Shown piece by piece: positions 27,920-37,334 of a DNA stretch of 64,000 bases. The first letter of the stretch is position 1; every line of letters begins with the position of its first letter. Location: NCBI RefSeq assembly GCF_000439375.1, contig NZ_ATMI01000011.1:37078-101077 (forward strand). Direction: 5' to 3'. The notes beneath the pieces are model-generated. The model saw only the letters and a program-made list of their open reading frames with translations. It made no database searches and was not told the origin of the DNA. This DNA is from Tatumella saanichensis (GTDB taxonomy: Bacteria > Pseudomonadota > Gammaproteobacteria > Enterobacterales > Enterobacteriaceae). A program made the translations under genes and the position numbers.

Positions 27920-30472
27920 TCAGAACAGATCGTGACTCTGACCGTTATTGATGATTTCAGGGCTGCTATCCTGCACTGAATATTCCTTCGGCTCGGTGCC
28001 GGTAATAAAGTATTCCTGACGGGAGTTAGCACCACCTTTGGATAATTTACCGGTACTGCGGTCAATGGTGACCGTAGTGATCCCTTCAGGTGGCACTAAT
28101 GGCTGTAACGCTACTCCGTCGAGAGCCACTTGCATATAATCATCCCAAGCCGGTTGCGCCGTTTTCGCACCGCCTTCAAAACCAGCGGCCTGACCAGGTA
28201 TTGCCCCAGAAAGGGTGGTGCGGCCCAGAGTGCGGCGGGCATCATCAAAGCCTATCCACACCGAGGTGGCAATATCTGGGCCAAAACCTGAGAACCATGC
28301 ATCTTTCGAACTGTTAGTGGTGCCGGTTTTACCGCCGATATCATTCCGTTTTAAATCGCGGCCAGCACGCCAGCCGGTTCCTTGCCAGCCCGGTTCGCCG
28401 AAGATATTCGAGTTAAGGGCACTTTTAATCAGGAACGAAAGCTGAGTGCTGATAACATGTGGCGCATATTGCTGGTCTACTGAGGGTAGAGCCGGCGCAG
28501 GTTCCAAATCGGTTGCCGGTGCCGTGCCACTGGCAGGTGCAGTTGGCACTGAAGGTGCCACACTCTCAACGCTTTCTTCATTTAGCATGGCTGATTTCGG
28601 TGTCTCACCATACACAACCGGAATATTACATTGCGGGCAGGATACCTGCGGTTGCTCCTCAAATATCGTCTGGCCGGTCTGGTCGACGATTTTCTGAATA
28701 AACCACGGACTCACTAGGAAACCGCCGTTGGTCAGCGTGGCATAGCCCCTAACAACCTGTAACGGCGTAAAGGAGGCTGCACCCAGCGCCAAGGATTCCG
28801 TATGTACAATATTTTGTTCAGGGAAGCCTAGGCGCAGCAGATATTTCACCGCGTAATCTACGCCCATGGCGCGCATCGCACGGACCATTACCACGTTTTT
28901 CGACAGCCCCAGCCCCTGACGTAGCCGGATCGGGCCATCATAGGTATTCGGCGAGTTATGCGGTCGCCAGTCAGTTCCAGCACCAGCATCCCAGCGTGAA
29001 ATCGGCACATCGTTCAACATGGTGGCTAAAGTGAGGCCTTTGTCCAAGGCTGCGGTATACAGGAGCGGTTTAATATTCGAGCCGACCTGACGCAGTGCCT
29101 GAGTGGCGCGGTTAAACATACTTTGAGTGAAGTCAAAGCCACCGACGAGCGCGATAATAGCCCCAGTATGTGAGTTCAGAGATACCAAGGCGGAATTGAC
29201 ATCGGGAACTTGGGCCAGTAACCACTGATTATCCTGCTGTCGGATGCGGATCAGTTGGCCGGGTTGCAAAACTTGGTCCACCGAGCGCGGGGTTGCGCCT
29301 TGTTGGGTATCCGACCTGAATGGCCGTGCCCAGCGTACCGCAGCAAGGTTCAGCGTCAGGGTCTGATTACCTTTCATTACCACTGTAGCAGACTGTGTGT
29401 CCGCAGCGGTCACAATCGCCGGTTGCAGTGGACCATACACTGGCAGGTTATTTAAGGTTTTATTGATATGCTCAGGATCCCAAGGGGTCTGCCCAGATTT
29501 CCAGAGCAACTGTTCTGGGCCACGATAGCCGTGGCGCATATCATAATCGATCACATTTTTACGTACCGCATCCTGCGCCGCGGTCTGGAGCCTTTCAGTA
29601 ATGGTGGTATAGACCTGATAGCCGTCGGTGTAGGCATTCTCACCGTAGCGTTTCACCATTTCTTGACGCACCATCTCGGTAATGTAGGGTGCGGTAAAGG
29701 CGACTTCCGGACCGTGATAGTGGGCGTTGATCGGCTGACGGCGGGCATCATTATATTGTTGCTGAGTGATGTAGTGCTGCTCAAGCATGCGCGACAGCAC
29801 CACGTTACGACGTGCCAAGGCACGGTCTGGAGAATACAGCGGGTTAAAGGTCGAAGGTGCTTTCGGTAATCCGGCAATCATTGCCATCTCACTGAGTGTT
29901 AACTGGTCGACACTTTTCCCGAAATAAACCTGTGCGGCGGCGCCTACTCCATAGGCTCGGTAACCGAGGTAAATTTTGTTCAGATAGAGTTCAAGGATCT
30001 CATCCTTACTCATTAGCTGTTCAATACGAATAGCGAGGAAGGCTTCTTTTATCTTCCTCATTAGGGTCTTTTCTGGGCTCAGGAAGAAATTTCGTGCCAG
30101 CTGCTGAGTAATAGTACTGGCTCCCTGAGAGGCATGGCCGGACACGAGTGCAATACTGGCGGCCCGGAAAATCCCCACCGGGTCGATACCATGGTGCTGA
30201 TAAAAACGGCTGTCCTCGGTAGCAACAAAGGCGTTCACCATTTGCGGAGGGATCTGATTCAGGGTCAGAGGAATACGGCGTTTTTCACCGAACTGAGCAA
30301 TTAACTTTCCATCTGCGCTATACACCTGCATCGGTGTCTGTAACCGCACGTCTTTGAGCGAGTTCACATCCGGAAGCTGTGGCTCAATATACCGGTATAA
30401 GCCATAAACCGAGCCAACTCCCAGCAATGCGCAACACACTGCAAAAATAAATAAATACTTTAAGAACTTCAC
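27920..30472 (-). CDS. mrcA: Penicillin-binding protein 1A (class A bifunctional PBP)
   Basis: Inner-membrane-anchored murein synthase with transglycosylase and transpeptidase domains. 850 residues, equal to E. coli PBP1A, from a GTG start at 30472; GGCGGGAAA precedes it, and the longer frame starts only with a TTG. TM anchor 5-28; glycosyltransferase motifs EDSRFYQHHG near 86 and GASTITQQLARN near 124; an OB-like domain 315-400; transpeptidase motifs SNIK (near 470), SKN and KTGT (near 700). An Ala/Pro-rich stretch of about 25 residues (APSVPTAP...) precedes the last motif. Divergent from hofM. Confidence 0.97.
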   Translation of the reverse strand: MKFLKYLFIFAVCCALLGVGSVYGLYRYIEPQLPDVNSLKDVRLQTPMQVYSADGKLIAQFGEKRRIPLTLNQIPPQMVNAFVATEDSRFYQHHGIDPVGIFRAASIALVSGHASQGASTITQQLARNFFLSPEKTLMRKIKEAFLAIRIEQLMSKDEILELYLNKIYLGYRAYGVGAAAQVYFGKSVDQLTLSEMAMIAGLPKAPSTFNPLYSPDRALARRNVVLSRMLEQHYITQQQYNDARRQPINAHYHGPEVAFTAPYITEMVRQEMVKRYGENAYTDGYQVYTTITERLQTAAQDAVRKNVIDYDMRHGYRGPEQLLWKSGQTPWDPEHINKTLNNLPVYGPLQPAIVTAADTQSATVVMKGNQTLTLNLAAVRWARPFRSDTQQGATPRSVDQVLQPGQLIRIRQQDNQWLLAQVPDVNSALVSLNSHTGAIIALVGGFDFTQSMFNRATQALRQVGSNIKPLLYTAALDKGLTLATMLNDVPISRWDAGAGTDWRPHNSPNTYDGPIRLRQGLGLSKNVVMVRAMRAMGVDYAVKYLLRLGFPEQNIVHTESLALGAASFTPLQVVRGYATLTNGGFLVSPWFIQKIVDQTGQTIFEEQPQVSCPQCNIPVVYGETPKSAMLNEESVESVAPSVPTAPASGTAPATDLEPAPALPSVDQQYAPHVISTQLSFLIKSALNSNIFGEPGWQGTGWRAGRDLKRNDIGGKTGTTNSSKDAWFSGFGPDIATSVWIGFDDARRTLGRTTLSGAIPGQAAGFEGGAKTAQPAWDDYMQVALDGVALQPLVPPEGITTVTIDRSTGKLSKGGANSRQEYFITGTEPKEYSVQDSSPEIINNGQSHDLF

Positions 30473-30591
30473 CTTAGATTTCCCGCCATCGATCAACTGC
30501 GTAGTTTATAAACAATCGGCGCGTAGTATAAAGGCAAGCAAGATACTTGGATACGTCATTTTATGACCACGGGACAACGGAGGTCTCATCG

Positions 30592-31425
30592 GTGAACTTT
30601 CAATACTGGAATATTGGGCTGGATATTCAACCTGGGAAAATTACTGCCCTTGGGCTGCAGCCACGAGGCCGGGGCTGGCTATTACGTCATTGGTGGCAGC
30701 ACCCCTATCATTGTCCGCAGGCCGATCCCTTGGATATTTCTACGCGCCAGCAGACCTTACTGCCTCTGCTCCTGCACTGGAAGACTCTATTACCGGTAAG
30801 AGCCTCGTTACGGGTCGGGTTACCACCACATCTGGTGTTGCAATGTGAGGTACCGGTACCGACTCACGTGCTGCGCGAACCTGCTTGTGGTCACTATCTT
30901 CGAGCCGCTGCCCAACAGCTGGTTCCGGAAGGGATGGGGCCGCTATCTGTCGATTATCAGCGGCCTGAACGCCATGGCCGGTCTGCAGCAGTGACGATTG
31001 CCAGCCGCGAAGCACTGGCCCCTTGGCGACAGCTTTTTCGCAAAGCAGGACTAAAGCCTGCGGTGTTTGAACTGATGCCTGCCAGCCTAGCGGTGGCACT
31101 GGCGACAGCCAGGCCGCCTTGCAGCGGCATCGTAGTCTATTGCAGTGACGAATTCTGGGTCTGGGCAGTGAATGTCAAGGGAACCCTGAGTCATGGCTGG
31201 CAATATCGACAGTATTATCCAGATGCTGAGGCGGTCTGCCGTAGCCAATCACCCCAGTCAGGGGTACGCTATTTTTGCAGCGATGCTGGGCTCCCGCCAC
31301 CACCAGGCTTCCGCCTCTTTCAGCCTTTATCAGCGATTACTCACCGTTATCCGCCACAGCCGATCAATGAGAGCAGTTTTGCGCTAGCGGCCGGACTGGC
31401 GTTACGCAGGGAGGATGACTTATGA
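30592..31425 (+). CDS. hofM: Pilus assembly-like protein HofM
   Basis: PilM-like actin-fold component encoded first in the hofMNOPQ cluster, which in E. coli is needed for using DNA as a nutrient and resembles type IV pilus/competence genes. 277 residues (E. coli 259). It is read from the GTG at 30592 with GGAGG eight bases upstream; the longer frame begins with TTG only. N-terminus NFQYWNIGLDIQPGKI matches the start of HofM homologues; the C-terminus ends FALAAGLALR. The product is predicted cytosolic and bound to HofN at the membrane. Sequence conservation with E. coli is low. Confidence 0.85.
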   Translation: MNFQYWNIGLDIQPGKITALGLQPRGRGWLLRHWWQHPYHCPQADPLDISTRQQTLLPLLLHWKTLLPVRASLRVGLPPHLVLQCEVPVPTHVLREPACGHYLRAAAQQLVPEGMGPLSVDYQRPERHGRSAAVTIASREALAPWRQLFRKAGLKPAVFELMPASLAVALATARPPCSGIVVYCSDEFWVWAVNVKGTLSHGWQYRQYYPDAEAVCRSQSPQSGVRYFCSDAGLPPPPGFRLFQPLSAITHRYPPQPINESSFALAAGLALRREDDL

Positions 31426-32003
31426 ATCAAGCGAATCTATTACCTTGGCGTGAGGGACAACTCCGCCGGCGGGGTTATCTTTGGCTGTTGCGCCTGGGAG
31501 GAATGTTGCTGACGGTTTTGCTGACTATAGCAATTGCCCGTCGTCTATTAGCCCTATCCGGCCAGCAGTTCAGTCTGCATTTGGCACAACAACAGCAAGG
31601 GATTGCCGCCGTGGAGCAATTGTTACAACAGCAGCAACAACTCAGCAGCCTGTCAGCGGCGAACGCTATGCAGCAGCAGGCCAGCGAGCAGGTGGCAATT
31701 CGCGCCAAGCAATGGGGTCTTTTTTGGGAAAGCCTGCCGCAATGGCTACCTCCATCAGTGTGGCTAACTTCAGTGGCACGTCAGGGGACAACCCTGACGT
31801 TCACGGGAGAAAGTGAGTCAGTGGGTCCACTTCAGGCTACTGTCAGCACACTCCGCCAACAGGTATTTTTTACCCGTGTCGTCATCAGCGAACTGACACG
31901 CGGTGATACAGGCGCGTACCGTTTTATTTTGACCACGCAGCTTGGCAGACTATTGAGCCCTCAGCGGGAGGTGGAGGAGGTGGAGGAGGTGGAGGATGCC
32001 TGA
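31422..32003 (+). CDS. hofN: PilN-like protein HofN
   Basis: Inner-membrane protein with a short cytosolic N-terminus (MNQANLLPWR, typical of PilN), one TM at about 23-43, a Gln-rich coiled coil (about 50-90), and a periplasmic ferredoxin-like domain. 193 residues. The start overlaps hofM by 4 bases. The C-terminal acidic EVEEVEEVED is encoded by three exact 9-bp repeats right at the hofO start (see repeat entry). Confidence 0.85.
   Translation: MNQANLLPWREGQLRRRGYLWLLRLGGMLLTVLLTIAIARRLLALSGQQFSLHLAQQQQGIAAVEQLLQQQQQLSSLSAANAMQQQASEQVAIRAKQWGLFWESLPQWLPPSVWLTSVARQGTTLTFTGESESVGPLQATVSTLRQQVFFTRVVISELTRGDTGAYRFILTTQLGRLLSPQREVEEVEEVEDA
31968..31994 (+). repeat. Three exact tandem 9-bp repeats at the hofN/hofO junction
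   Basis: GAGGTGGAG occurs at 31968-31976, 31977-31985 and 31986-31994, followed one base later by the hofO ATG (31996). It encodes Glu-Val-Glu repeats of HofN and supplies Shine-Dalgarno-like GGAGG sequence for hofO. Confidence 0.9.
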
Positions 32004-32481
32004 TTATCTGCTGACACTGTTATACAGGCCGCTTTATCAGCAATGGTCTCTGTTTCTGGCATTGACGCTCTGCGTTGTGATCACGGGAGTGATTGTGATG
32101 CTGGGTTCACCATGGTTTGACCTGAAAAATACTCAGCAACGGTTTCAGCAGCAGGCTGACAAGTTGGCGCAGTTACGCAAAAAAGTGGCCTCCTTCCCTC
32201 CGCTACAGAGAGGTCTGGTGATATCACCAGTAGATGAGAGCCAGTTAAAGAAAAAGTCTTCCCTAGGGGTGTTAGGATCCATCAGAGATAGTGTGAAAGT
32301 GGTCCGTTGGCAGATGAAGACCGCTCCCGGAGAGTTGGAATTACAGCTGCAGTGGGATGATCTGGTCGTCGTATTTGAGCATCTGGCCGAGCTGGCACAA
32401 CCCTGTATCCCTGAAGAATTTACATTAAGCCGGGGGCAAGACAGCTTAGCCCTACGGCTGAGACTATGTGGCAATGGCTAA
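31996..32481 (+). CDS. hofO: PilO-like protein HofO
   Basis: Inner-membrane bitopic protein of the hof cluster, expected to pair with HofN. 161 residues; TM at about 18-37, then a coiled coil (DLKNTQQRFQQQADKLAQLRK) and a small C-terminal domain. Identified by position and topology more than by sequence. Overlaps hofN by 8 bases and the next gene by about 8, consistent with coupled translation. Confidence 0.78.
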   Translation: MPDYLLTLLYRPLYQQWSLFLALTLCVVITGVIVMLGSPWFDLKNTQQRFQQQADKLAQLRKKVASFPPLQRGLVISPVDESQLKKKSSLGVLGSIRDSVKVVRWQMKTAPGELELQLQWDDLVVVFEHLAELAQPCIPEEFTLSRGQDSLALRLRLCGNG

Positions 32482-32860
32482 GAGAAGAGCAGCAGCGCTG
32501 CTTTGTATGGTGTTGCTGCCTGCTGAAGGGCGGGACCCATTTCAACCACCTCCTGCTGTGGTGCAGTGCCAGCCTGCCGCCATTAGCCTGAAGGGGTGGC
32601 AACTGCGAGGAACGGTGATCAGTCCGGCTAAGCGGCGTGCTCGTCTGAGTGGACCGAACGGCAGCTATTACTCCCTTGGGCCGGGTGAGACGCTGCCGAA
32701 CACGTTATGGCAGGTAACGGGAATCAGCCGCAGGCTGGTGATCCTTAGTCATCGGGCGGGGTGTTTACCCGTCAGAGAGTCATTATCTCTGCAGGTAAAG
32801 GAGACAGATAATGGGCAGGATAAGGATAAGTCTTCTGCTGTGGTTGTTGTTCCAGACTGA
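32474..32860 (+). CDS. hofP: PilP-like protein HofP
   Basis: Small protein of 128 residues with a weak N-terminal hydrophobic segment (about 6-18, signal-like) then GRDPFQPP, the DPF element typical of PilP/HofP, and a small beta-domain (GWQLRGTVISP, LGPGETLP, VTGISRRLVILS). Predicted role: link HofN/HofO to the secretin HofQ. Start could be ATG at 32474 or GTG at 32468. Its end overlaps hofQ by 50 bases. Confidence 0.75.
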   Translation: MAKRRAAALLCMVLLPAEGRDPFQPPPAVVQCQPAAISLKGWQLRGTVISPAKRRARLSGPNGSYYSLGPGETLPNTLWQVTGISRRLVILSHRAGCLPVRESLSLQVKETDNGQDKDKSSAVVVVPD

Positions 32861-34028
32861 CAGCTACGCGGCTGAGCAACCGACACTGACCATGGACGTT
32901 GAAATGATGCCGGTGACACAGGTCTTTGCCCAACTGGCGGAGTTTCAACAAATGAATCTAATTATTGCCCCCGGAGTGACCGGCAGTTTATCGCTACGAT
33001 TCCAGAACATTGATTGGCAGCAGGCGGTGGCATTAGTGTCTGAAATGGCCGGTGTGAAAAGTCGTATTTCCGGAAATGTGCTACGGATATCTCCGTCAGA
33101 GTCAGTGGGGGCAGCCATGGGCATGGCGCAAGAACCGCTGCAGTCACAGCGGTTTATCCTGCGTAATACACTGTATTCTGAAATCCAGCCGTTGTTGGCG
33201 AAGGCCGACATCCTCTCTCCCCGCGGCACACTTGCGGGTAGCACTCGCGCTAATATCTTGATGGTTCGAGATACTCCGCAGGCACTTGATGCCCTACGGG
33301 ACTGGTTGAATGTTACCGATATCCCAATCCCGCAGGTAGAAATTACCGCCCATATTATCTCTATCAGTGAGGAGAGCTTGCGAGAATTAGGTGCGGAATG
33401 GGGCTTCGGGGCGGAGCCGGCCGCTCGTGGAATAACCGCCAATAGCTTGGGGATCCCACTGGGTGTCGACCCAGCGTATTTTACCGCTGGCTTGACACTT
33501 AGCCGTATCAATGGCCGTATATTAAGTTTGGAGCTGAGTGCCCTAGAGCAGGAAAATCAGGTGGATATTATTGCCAGTCCACGACTTATCGCCTCACAGG
33601 GCTCGGTAGCTTCGATAAAACAGGGGACCGAAATTCCTTATATAGTGATGCAGGGTGACAGCGATACTGCGACAGTAGAGTTTAAAGATGCGGTATTGGG
33701 GATGGAGATCACACCTGAGGTACTCGGTACTGAGGAAATACGACTGATGATCCGCCTTAGCCAGAATATGCCGGGCAAAGTTTTGCAGCAAGGTAGCAAT
33801 ATGCCGCTGAGCATTGATAAGCAAGAGATCGCCACCCGGGTCACACTCAAAGCGGGTCAGACCTTAGCGCTAGGGGGCATTTTTCAGCAAAACCAAAACA
33901 GTCAGCAAAATAAAGTTCCAGTACTTGGCGATATTCCGCTCTTGGGTAGTTTGTTTCGCCGCGACAGTCGTCAACAGAGTAAACGTGAGCTTGTGATATT
34001 TATCACCCCGCGATTGATAGTTCCCTGA
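32811..34028 (+). CDS. hofQ: Outer-membrane secretin HofQ
   Basis: Secretin of the PilQ/ComE type, 405 residues (E. coli HofQ 412). Signal peptide (about 1-20, ending SYAA), N0/STN-like domain (VTQVFAQLAEFQQMNLIIAPG), N1 domain (FILRNTLYSEIQPLL), and the C-terminal secretin core with ASPRL near 265, then the highly conserved VPVLGDIPLLGSLF and ELVIFITPRLI motifs. A good AAGGAG stands in front of the ATG. No frameshift is seen in any hof gene, so the cluster is intact; only the pilins and motor are elsewhere. Confidence 0.93.
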   Translation: MGRIRISLLLWLLFQTDSYAAEQPTLTMDVEMMPVTQVFAQLAEFQQMNLIIAPGVTGSLSLRFQNIDWQQAVALVSEMAGVKSRISGNVLRISPSESVGAAMGMAQEPLQSQRFILRNTLYSEIQPLLAKADILSPRGTLAGSTRANILMVRDTPQALDALRDWLNVTDIPIPQVEITAHIISISEESLRELGAEWGFGAEPAARGITANSLGIPLGVDPAYFTAGLTLSRINGRILSLELSALEQENQVDIIASPRLIASQGSVASIKQGTEIPYIVMQGDSDTATVEFKDAVLGMEITPEVLGTEEIRLMIRLSQNMPGKVLQQGSNMPLSIDKQEIATRVTLKAGQTLALGGIFQQNQNSQQNKVPVLGDIPLLGSLFRRDSRQQSKRELVIFITPRLIVP

Positions 34029-34390
34029 TCCTTGTGGCGAAAAGATTGCCCTGTTAGGTTCATCGTTGACGCGGAGCAGCATTTAGCTTAAAAGAATGGG
34101 CGATTCTATAAGCAGCTACAGGGAACCGAAATGAGGCCGCCCGCAGGTTCGGTATTACCGACCAAAGGTCTGAATAGCTGCTGAAATAATAAGCAGTGCG
34201 GGCTCCCTTCTTTTAGGCAGAGTGAGAAAGCCTGGCCGGAAACCATTTAATTGGTTGCCAAACCGCCCAGAGTGTTGAGATAATTTTCTGTCTGACTCTT
34301 GTTAACGCTTATGAGGTCTCAGTTTCTGTCCCGCCTGTCAGCCAAGCTGAAGCGGGGTATCATCAACGAATTCTTAGTAATACCGATAAA
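34029..34390 (+). promoter_or_regulatory. hofQ-aroK intergenic, aroK leader region
   Basis: 362 bases without a gene. aroK needs its promoter here. TTGAGATAATTTTC near 34276 and TTGTTAACGC near 34299 are the most promoter-like stretches but give no clean pair. A small palindrome AACCA-N6-TGGTT lies at 34241-34256. No RNA family is recognised. Confidence 0.35.
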
Positions 34391-34912
34391 ATGGCAGAGA
34401 AACGAAATATCTTTCTGGTTGGGCCTATGGGTGCCGGCAAAAGCACTATTGGTCGTCAGTTAGCTCAGCAACTCAATATGGAATTTTACGATTCCGATCA
34501 GGAAATTGAGCGACGTACCGGAGCTGATGTGGGCTGGGTATTTGATGTAGAAGGCGAAGATGGTTTTCGTGATCGTGAAGAAAAAATCATCAACGAGCTC
34601 ACAGAAAAACAGGGAATTGTCCTGGCGACCGGCGGTGGTTCAGTCAAATCACGGGAAACCCGTAATCGTCTTTCGGCCCGTGGCGTTGTTGTCTATCTTG
34701 AAACTACCATCGAAAAACAGCTGGCTCGTACCCAGCGTGATAAGCGTCGTCCGTTACTGCAGGTAGATTCGCCTCCGCGGGAAGTCCTGGAAGAACTGGC
34801 CGACGAGCGTAATCCTTTATATGAAGAAATTGCTGATGTGACCATCAGAACTGATGAGCAAAGTGCTAAAGTGGTCGCCAATCAAATCATCCATATGCTG
34901 GAAAGTAATTAA
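34391..34912 (+). CDS. aroK: Shikimate kinase 1 AroK
   Basis: Phosphorylates shikimate to shikimate-3-phosphate in the aromatic amino acid pathway. 173 residues, as in E. coli. P-loop GPMGAGKST at 11-19; shikimate-binding [11 protein letters not shown] near 34-44, GFRDRE near 57-62 and GGGS near 80; lid region with RRPLL near 118. The first gene of aroK-aroB-damX-dam; the ribosome site is weak, as in E. coli. Confidence 0.97.
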   Translation: MAEKRNIFLVGPMGAGKSTIGRQLAQQLNMEFYDSDQEIERRTGADVGWVFDVEGEDGFRDREEKIINELTEKQGIVLATGGGSVKSRETRNRLSARGVVVYLETTIEKQLARTQRDKRRPLLQVDSPPREVLEELADERNPLYEEIADVTIRTDEQSAKVVANQIIHMLESN

Positions 34913-34955
34913 TTAACTGGCTTAACGCAGACTCAGTTGCAGGGTATTGACCATT

Positions 34956-36044
34956 ATGGAGCAGATCACGGTCTCACTTGAAGAACGTAGTTATCCGATA
35001 ACCATTGCTGCAGGCTTGTTTGAGGACCCTGCTGCCTTCTGGCCTCTCCGTTCCGGAGATTCTGCAATGGTGGTGACCAATACGACACTGGCACCGCTGT
35101 ACCTTGAGTCTGTGAGCCGCCAGCTCACCACAGCTGGGGTAAATGTCGATCAGGTGATTTTACCTGATGGAGAACAGTACAAAACCCTGTCAGTGCTGGA
35201 ACAGATTTTCAGCGCTTTGCTGGAAAAGCCCCATGGACGTGATACGACCTTAATCGCGCTCGGGGGAGGCGTTATCGGTGATATGACTGGTTTCGCTGCT
35301 GCCTGTTATCAGCGTGGGGTCCGTTTTATCCAAATACCGACCACTTTACTTTCCCAGGTCGACTCTTCAGTCGGCGGTAAAACAGCGGTGAACCATCCGC
35401 TGGGGAAAAATATGATCGGTGCTTTCTATCAGCCGGCATCGGTGATTATCGATACTTCCTGCTTGAAAACCCTCCCTGCACGTGAGTTATCGTCCGGACT
35501 GGCGGAAGTGATTAAATACGGTATCATTCTGGATAGCGTATTTTTCCAATGGCTGGAAGAAAATATTGAGAAGCTACTTGCGCTTGATGAGCAAGCACTT
35601 GGCTGGTGTATTCGCCGCTGCTGCGAACTGAAGGCGGAAGTAGTAGCCGCTGATGAGCGGGAATCTGGGGTACGTGCCTTATTGAATTTGGGCCATACTT
35701 TTGGACATGCCATTGAAGCACATATGGGATACGGAAACTGGTTACACGGCGAAGCGGTTGCAGCAGGTATGGTGATGGCCGCGCGTACTGCGGAAGGCTG
35801 TAATGGCTTTACGGCCGCTGAGACAGAGCGCATTATTGCGTTACTGGCACGTGCGGGTCTGCCGGTCATCGGTCCGAATGAGATGACTGCTGCCCAATAT
35901 CTGCCGCATATGATGCGTGACAAAAAAGTGTTGGCAGGAGAAATGCGACTGGTTCTGCCTTTGAGCCTTGGCAAGGCCGAAGTACGCGGCGGTGTGTCAC
36001 ATGATAGCGTCATTGCCGCAATTGAAGCGTGTCAGCCTCGCTGA
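34956..36044 (+). CDS. aroB: 3-Dehydroquinate synthase AroB
   Basis: NAD- and metal-dependent enzyme forming 3-dehydroquinate from DAHP, second step of the shikimate pathway. 362 residues as E. coli. Characteristic [14 protein letters not shown] (about 105-118), [17 protein letters not shown] near 137-153, and metal ligands in [12 protein letters not shown] (near 246-257). Start is the ATG at 34956; a TTG three codons upstream is a frame artefact. 43 bases after aroK, 68 before damX. Confidence 0.97.
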   Translation: MEQITVSLEERSYPITIAAGLFEDPAAFWPLRSGDSAMVVTNTTLAPLYLESVSRQLTTAGVNVDQVILPDGEQYKTLSVLEQIFSALLEKPHGRDTTLIALGGGVIGDMTGFAAACYQRGVRFIQIPTTLLSQVDSSVGGKTAVNHPLGKNMIGAFYQPASVIIDTSCLKTLPARELSSGLAEVIKYGIILDSVFFQWLEENIEKLLALDEQALGWCIRRCCELKAEVVAADERESGVRALLNLGHTFGHAIEAHMGYGNWLHGEAVAAGMVMAARTAEGCNGFTAAETERIIALLARAGLPVIGPNEMTAAQYLPHMMRDKKVLAGEMRLVLPLSLGKAEVRGGVSHDSVIAAIEACQPR

Positions 36045-36112
36045 TACAAAACATCGAATCCGTGATCATACGTGGGTCGAAAGATATTAACGGTTTAGCA
36101 TGAGGTGGTTTA

Positions 36113-37237
36113 ATGGATGAGTTTCAGCCGGAAGATGAATTAAAACCAGATGCCAGTGACAGGCCTACTGCGCGAAACCGAAAATCTTCATCTGGGCCTA
36201 AGCTCCCTGCCATGCCGAAATTTGCGCTATCAAAACAGCAAATCATGATTGCGGTGGGTATTTTGGTCCTGCTGCTATTAATTATTGGTATCGGTGCTGC
36301 GCTGAAAGCCCCTTCTTCACCTCAGCCATCGCCGTCAGCTTCCGATGGCAGCGACCGCAATATTGATCTAAGTGGTGCGACAGGAAACAGTGGCACGGCA
36401 GATAGCGCCTCTGCATCTCCATCTTCCCCAGCCACGGGTTTATCCGCAGACTCAACCACCACTAATGCCTCTACCGGTTCTGAAGGCACAGATAACAGTA
36501 TGCCGCCACCTGCCGCAACGCCTTCACAGCCAGCGACAGCGCCTAGTGATCTGAACAGTACAGCCGGAACTGCACCGGCTACGACAAATACTGCTCCAGT
36601 AATGACCCTACCGGTGGGTCCTGCGACCGTTGACCGTAACGGCAAAGCTGCCGCTCCGGTGACTTCTGCACCTGTGCCGGCAGTGACTCATCATGTCGCT
36701 GCTGAGCATCGTCGTGTCACTGAAGAAACCACTGCAGCCAGTCGTCGCCAACGTGAAACGCGACTGAATGAACGTCGTCAGGAAACACAACGCCGTGTGG
36801 CTGAACAACACCGCGCGAGTGAGCAACGTCAGGCAGCCGAGAAGCGCCAGCTAGCAGAGCAACATCGTCGTGCGGGATCCGTTGCACGTGAACCACACCG
36901 GGTCACCCGCCCAGTGACGGAAACGGCGAAGGCGCCAGCGGTTCGTCAGAGTGCACCGGTGCAGAGTGCTCCTCATCTGAATGGCGCTTATACTCTGCAA
37001 CTGAGTGGTGCAACCCGTGAAGCGCCTCTGAATGCATGGGCCAAACAGCATAACCTCAGCGGTTACCGTGTCTATGCGACGCAGCGTAATGGTCAACCAT
37101 GGTACATTTTAGTGAGTGGTTCTTATGCGACGGCTGCTGAAGCTAAACAGGCCATTTCGGCGTTACCAGAGGCTGTCCGTTCGCAGAGCCCATGGGTGAA
37201 ACCTATGAGCCAGGTGCGGGAAGAGACGACTAAGTAA
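36113..37237 (+). CDS. damX: Cell-division protein DamX (SPOR domain)
   Basis: Bitopic inner-membrane protein that gathers at the division septum through its peptidoglycan-binding SPOR domain. 374 residues (E. coli 428). Cytosolic N-terminus, TM at about 44-65, a Ser/Thr/Pro/Ala-rich linker to about 195, an Arg/Gln/Glu-rich stretch (205-265) with heptad-like EQHRxxEQRQxAEKRQ, and a C-terminal SPOR domain (about 293-365; AYTLQLSGA, YILVSGSYATAAEA). The low-complexity linker explains the shorter length. GAGG precedes the ATG. Confidence 0.93.
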   Translation: MDEFQPEDELKPDASDRPTARNRKSSSGPKLPAMPKFALSKQQIMIAVGILVLLLLIIGIGAALKAPSSPQPSPSASDGSDRNIDLSGATGNSGTADSASASPSSPATGLSADSTTTNASTGSEGTDNSMPPPAATPSQPATAPSDLNSTAGTAPATTNTAPVMTLPVGPATVDRNGKAAAPVTSAPVPAVTHHVAAEHRRVTEETTAASRRQRETRLNERRQETQRRVAEQHRASEQRQAAEKRQLAEQHRRAGSVAREPHRVTRPVTETAKAPAVRQSAPVQSAPHLNGAYTLQLSGATREAPLNAWAKQHNLSGYRVYATQRNGQPWYILVSGSYATAAEAKQAISALPEAVRSQSPWVKPMSQVREETTK

Positions 37238-37245
37238 CTATCATC

Positions 37246-37268
37246 GGGGCTACAGCCTGTAGCCCCGG
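37246..37268 (+). terminator. Hairpin between damX and dam
   Basis: CGGGGCTACA (37246-37255), loop GCC, TGTAGCCCCG (37259-37268); perfect 10-bp stem but no T-run. It may attenuate or protect the damX message rather than end it. Confidence 0.5.
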
Positions 37269-37334
37269 CTATAAGCGCAGATCTGCTGTCGGTCTATCCG
37301 CAGCCATTAATGAAAGAATCTCTATTACGACAGC

